A stretch of DNA of 64,000 bases from the NCBI RefSeq assembly GCF_965199065.1, contig NZ_CBDAQN010000001.1, positions 1,054,001 through 1,118,000 on the forward strand, in the 5' to 3' direction. Both the position numbers and the translations under genes were made by a program. The notes below the pieces were generated by a model. It was given only the letters and a program-made list of their open reading frames with translations, searched no databases and was not told the DNA's origin. Positions 63,452-64,000 of the stretch are shown piece by piece. The stretch's first letter is position 1. Each line of letters opens with the position of its first letter. Source of the DNA: Acidisoma sp965199065. GTDB taxonomy: Bacteria; Pseudomonadota; Alphaproteobacteria; Acetobacterales; Acetobacteraceae.

Positions 63452-64000
63452 GTGCTGGAGATCGACCTCGACGCCGTGGCGGCGAACTGGCGCATTCTGT
63501 GCGAGCGCCATGCGTCCGGCGATACGGCGGGCGTGCTCAAGGCCGACGGCTACGGCCTCGGCGCCGTGGCGATCGCCGCGCGTCTCTTTTCAGCAGGTTG
63601 CAGGCACTTCTTCACTGCCCACCTCATGGAGGCGATGGAGATCCGGCCCGTCGTCCCTGACGCCATGGTCTGCGTGCTGCACGGCCTCGGCCCCGGCGAA
63701 GAGGAAGCTTTCATCCAGCATGACCTCGCGCCGGCACTCGGCACCCTCGGCGAGGTGGAGGCCTGGAGCGCCGCTGCGCGGAATGCCGGGCGACGCCTCC
63801 CGGCGTTGCTCCATATCGACACGGGGATGAACCGCACCGGCCTGAGCCCCGCGGAACTTGCCCGGCTGATTGGCGACACAACGATGCTGGGCGGGCTCGA
63901 CCTCCTTTACGTGATGACGCATCTCGTGGCCGCCGACACGCCGGCCTCGGCGATCAACGCGCTCCAGGCACGGACCTTCGCGGAGGCCGCCAGCCATTTC
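63452..64000 (+). CDS. alr: Alanine racemase (5' part, continues past the window)
   Basis: 182 residues visible. Makes D-alanine for peptidoglycan. Start LEIDLDAVAANWRIL, then the PLP-binding Lys in GVLKADGYGLGAVAIA and the strands LLHIDTGMNRTGL. GTG 63452 is the first usual start codon, but no Shine-Dalgarno precedes it; an AGAAGG at 63407-63412 would better suit an ATC/ATT start at 63422-63425. dnaB-alr neighbourhood is common in alphaproteobacteria. Confidence 0.9.
   Translation, partial: MLEIDLDAVAANWRILCERHASGDTAGVLKADGYGLGAVAIAARLFSAGCRHFFTAHLMEAMEIRPVVPDAMVCVLHGLGPGEEEAFIQHDLAPALGTLGEVEAWSAAARNAGRRLPALLHIDTGMNRTGLSPAELARLIGDTTMLGGLDLLYVMTHLVAADTPASAINALQARTFAEAASHF

Overview
This window is chromosomal DNA of a high-GC alphaproteobacterium. 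The pointers are: the gene block trpG-trpD-trpC-moaC-moeA, dnaB close to an alanine racemase gene, a CHCC zinc-finger protein of the NDUFS6 type, a TPP-riboswitch-controlled thiOSGE operon, several methyl-accepting chemotaxis proteins (MCPs), and frequent ATGA/GTGA stop-start overlaps. An order such as Hyphomicrobiales or Rhodospirillales is plausible, but I cannot fix the genus. I saw no insertion sequence, prophage, CRISPR array or rRNA. One tRNA-Arg(CCG) gene is present.

Layout. 1-1.3 kb: end of a cydC-like ABC gene, an OmpA-like lipoprotein and an FtsB-like protein. 1.4-5.35 kb (minus): amine-use operon (copper amine oxidase, GNAT acetyltransferase, APC permease). 5.8-16.8 kb (plus): eight-gene chemosensory operon, cheW-cheR(TPR)-cheW-mcp-cheA(REC)-cheB plus two receiver-bearing histidine kinases. 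It resembles the Wsp/alternative-function class but ends in kinases, with no CheY and no GGDEF protein. 16.8-22.9 kb: small membrane protein, msrA, a kinase-aldolase-subunit fusion (PfkB-GatZ), ferredoxin-NADP reductase, an MFS transporter, and an MNT/HEPN toxin-antitoxin pair. 23-30.9 kb: marR-emrA-emrB efflux operon with a palindromic operator candidate, a GST, an SPFH protein, another MFS transporter, and an AmpG-like transporter with scoA-scoB. 32.3-36.2 kb: tRNA-Arg, then an accessory trio (ATP-grasp, flavoprotein, glycosyltransferase). 36.5-44.8 kb: MCP, lipase-like lipoprotein, CHCC zinc-finger protein, polA, a patch of unlike composition with two unknown genes, a PhyH dioxygenase and a YqaE/Pmp3 protein. 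44.8-50.2 kb: ABC exporter, periplasmic msrB-msrA pair, MCP with a Cache-type sensor. 50.3-54.4 kb (minus): trpGDC-moaC-moeA. 54.5-60.5 kb: msrB, LacI regulator, Mug-type glycosylase, glucose dehydrogenase-like SDR, thiOSGE with riboswitch. 60.6-64 kb: dnaB, a frameshifted flavin amine oxidase, and the start of alr.

Points that stand out: (1) the kinase-output chemosensory operon, in which the first output kinase has a pseudo-receiver carrying a five-copy pentapeptide repeat; (2) DNA polymerase I whose proofreading site has lost three of its four metal-binding acidic residues; (3) the PfkB-GatZ fusion with no catalytic aldolase partner nearby; (4) three separate in-frame 15-bp tandem repeats in unrelated genes, plus a 12-bp repeat that stacks four in-frame stop codons at the end of scoB; (5) four methionine sulfoxide reductase genes, one a single-cysteine periplasmic MsrA; (6) a decayed amine oxidase between dnaB and alr that lacks both a normal start codon and a continuous frame.

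All functional calls come from reading translated sequence and recalled family motifs. No database search was run.
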